Source: Deltaproteobacteria bacterium (GTDB lineage: Bacteria; Bdellovibrionota; Bdellovibrionia; Bdellovibrionales; JAMPXM01). From it: 64,000 nucleotides of DNA. The position numbers and the translations under genes were made by a program. The DNA lies in NCBI GenBank assembly GCA_017302795.1, contig JAFLCB010000007.1, positions 62,001 through 126,000 of the forward strand. The letters run 5' to 3'. Positions 62,709-64,000 of this stretch are shown here, in pieces (the stretch's first letter is position 1; every line of letters starts with the position of its first letter). The notes beneath the pieces are model-generated. The model saw nothing but the letters and a program-made list of their open reading frames with translations, made no database searches and had not been told where the DNA came from.

Positions 62709-62715
62709 GCAAGCG

Positions 62716-63306
62716 CTAGAGGTTTAACCACGAAACGAGCTCTGGATAGCGTTGAAAGCAGAAGACGGCACCGGCAGTCGGAAAATCCACGTTTGCCGGA
62801 TCTGGCAGAAACAGCGCGGTTGGTGCACCGGCAGAGAGTCCAGCTTGGAGATCATAAAGATAGTCGCCGACAAAAAGTAAACTTGAAGTGGTGATAGAAA
62901 AATGTTTTGCAATGAGATGCAAACCATCGGGCTTTGGTTTTGGTTCCGCATCGTTCCGTGTCAACACCAAATCACAAGTAAGGCCGTGCATTTTCAACGT
63001 CTGCATGGCTGTCGCGCGCGAGTTTCGAGTAAAAATGGAAAAAGGAATCTCTCGGTGGTTTAAGAACGAAAGTGTTTCAGGAACGCCTTCAATGATTTTC
63101 GACTTCTCTGCTCCTGCAACCTCAAACTGGTGAACAATTTCATGTCCCCAAACTCTTTTGCTCTCTGGCCAAGTGTCGATGACTTCAAGAATAGGATCTT
63201 CGGGAGCTAAGCCGAGAGTGCGTCGAAGTTCAGTGAAGTCGATTTTTGAATCAACAAGAGTTCCGTCTAGGTCGAATGCGATCGCCTGAACACTGCCTTT
63301 TGCCAT
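62716..63306 (-). CDS. HAD-superfamily phosphatase (Gph-like)
   Basis: Haloacid dehalogenase hydrolase: motif I AIAFDLDGTLVDSK, motif II FSIFTRNSR, Lys region AEPKPKPDGL and motif IV LFVGDYLYDLQAG. Helical cap after motif I. Relatives dephosphorylate phosphoglycolate or pyrimidine nucleotides. ATG 63306 chosen; an in-frame TTG (63348) lies upstream. Convergent with the YkgJ gene. Confidence 0.88.
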   Translation of the reverse strand: MAKGSVQAIAFDLDGTLVDSKIDFTELRRTLGLAPEDPILEVIDTWPESKRVWGHEIVHQFEVAGAEKSKIIEGVPETLSFLNHREIPFSIFTRNSRATAMQTLKMHGLTCDLVLTRNDAEPKPKPDGLHLIAKHFSITTSSLLFVGDYLYDLQAGLSAGAPTALFLPDPANVDFPTAGAVFCFQRYPELVSWLNL

Positions 63307-63365
63307 TGGCAGCAGTTCATACTTCCTCTTGGCAGACGTCAATGCCAACTGGCATCATTCCGAAT

Positions 63366-64000
63366 ATGAGTTTAGCTTTCACTTTGAAATGGGTACCTGC
63401 ATTCAGTCTTTTTCTCGTACTTCTGTTTGTGGCATTTAAGAAGTACACCGTGGGAATTTACCACCCGCAGGAGCAGGCGATCGCGATCGCCCTCGTCACC
63501 TTGGCTATCGTCTTTTACTTGTCGATGGGCTTGATTTGGCTTGTCCGTAAAGTCGTCCCGATCGATGGCTGGGGCCTGAACGGACTCCCGTATATAGCCG
63601 GGATTCTGACGGCGCTCATGACTCTGGTTTTACCTTCTGGATCTTTGTTCAACTTTAAGTTTGGTGACTTACTTCGTTTCCCAGCAATGACTGTCTTACT
63701 GTTGCCGGATAGAATTGTATCCAGTCCGGGAGAGCGTGGATACCGGGCGCGCCTAGTTGAGCGCAAAAGAATCGCCGAGATTTTAAGAAACGAAACCGAC
63801 GCGGTTGTTGCTGTTCTAAAAGAAAAGCCGCTGAAGTTGATCGACATGACGCCTGGAACATCAGAGATTTCTTTGGTAGCGACGGCTATAGAAAACGATA
63901 AATTGGATATTGCCAAACATTGGATCGAACGTGGCGCGAAGATCGACGACGAAAGTCACGTGCTGGCGGCTGCCGCAGCAAAGGGCGACGTTGATGTGAT
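63366..64000 (+). CDS. Membrane protein with ankyrin-like repeats, 3' end outside the window
   Basis: Three N-terminal membrane segments (FSLFLVLLFVAF, AIALVTLAIVFYLSMGLIWL, LPYIAGILTALMTLVLP), then a basic linker and the start of ankyrin-type repeats (ISLVATAIENDKLDIAKHWI, ERGAKIDDESHVLAAAAAKG). The frame is open to the last base. ATG 63366 starts 59 bases from the divergent HAD gene start. Partner unknown. Confidence 0.8.
   Translation, partial: MSLAFTLKWVPAFSLFLVLLFVAFKKYTVGIYHPQEQAIAIALVTLAIVFYLSMGLIWLVRKVVPIDGWGLNGLPYIAGILTALMTLVLPSGSLFNFKFGDLLRFPAMTVLLLPDRIVSSPGERGYRARLVERKRIAEILRNETDAVVAVLKEKPLKLIDMTPGTSEISLVATAIENDKLDIAKHWIERGAKIDDESHVLAAAAAKGDVDV

Overview
The window reads as chromosome of a Gram-negative bacterium, most plausibly a Bdellovibrio-like member of the Bdellovibrionota. 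This is an inference from gene content: many signal-peptide and lipoprotein genes, two lytic transglycosylases, an exported subtilase, a block with ychF, pth, a long Ctc-type L25, prs, rdgB and rph, a DUF222-HNH nuclease gene, and an AlkB-like hydroxylase. No rRNA, tRNA, CRISPR array, insertion sequence or prophage was found. Genes are dense and on both strands, and many neighbours are coupled through 1-4 base overlaps (ATGA, TAATG, TGATG).

Layout. 1-7 kb: lytic transglycosylase (cut by the left edge), then an oligopeptide importer (oppA, oppB, DUF2799 lipoprotein, oppC) without ATPase genes, then a methyltransferase. 7-12.7 kb, minus strand: an unusual cluster of an exported VTC-like protein, an exported DUF2252 kinase-like protein and a membrane protein, followed by a secreted zinc protease (probably CTG start) coupled to a DUF457 membrane hydrolase. 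12.7-18.7 kb, minus strand: housekeeping genes ychF, pth, rplY, prs, rdgB, rph and a cell-wall amidase. 18.7-20.9 kb: a possible small RNA with a good terminator and an HNH nuclease gene that contains short perfect palindromes. 21-29.3 kb: greB, an MBL-fold hydrolase, sppA, two tandem cupredoxin-like/cytochrome-c lipoproteins, a membrane-anchored globin-like protein, a coiled-coil protein and a thioesterase. 29.5-33.2 kb: alkB-like hydroxylase coupled to dihydroorotase, and a bacterioferritin.

33-47.5 kb is mixed accessory content: GH5 glycosidase, lipoproteins, PHB-depolymerase-like esterase, purple-acid-phosphatase-like enzyme, CofE-like protein, L,D-transpeptidase, a decayed gene, CBS protein, sterol-desaturase-like hydroxylase, a calcium-loop protein followed by a frameshifted small gene, TerC and an ArsC/Spx protein. 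47.5-54.6 kb: vWA lipoprotein, response regulator-cyclase, subtilase lipoprotein, DUF3828-like protein, MltB-type transglycosylase and pirin. 54.6-62.3 kb: DUF2721 protein, then YfiR/TonB-dependent receptor divergent from a sensor kinase, followed by a MacA-like adaptor with LolCE/LolD-like ABC parts, which may be one sensing and export unit. The right end has a YkgJ cysteine-cluster protein, a HAD phosphatase and a membrane ankyrin protein cut by the window edge.

Most promising for undescribed biology: the exported VTC/DUF2252 cluster, the tandem cupredoxin-heme paralogs that differ in potential copper ligands, the palindromes inside the HNH gene, and the globin-like protein without its proximal histidine.
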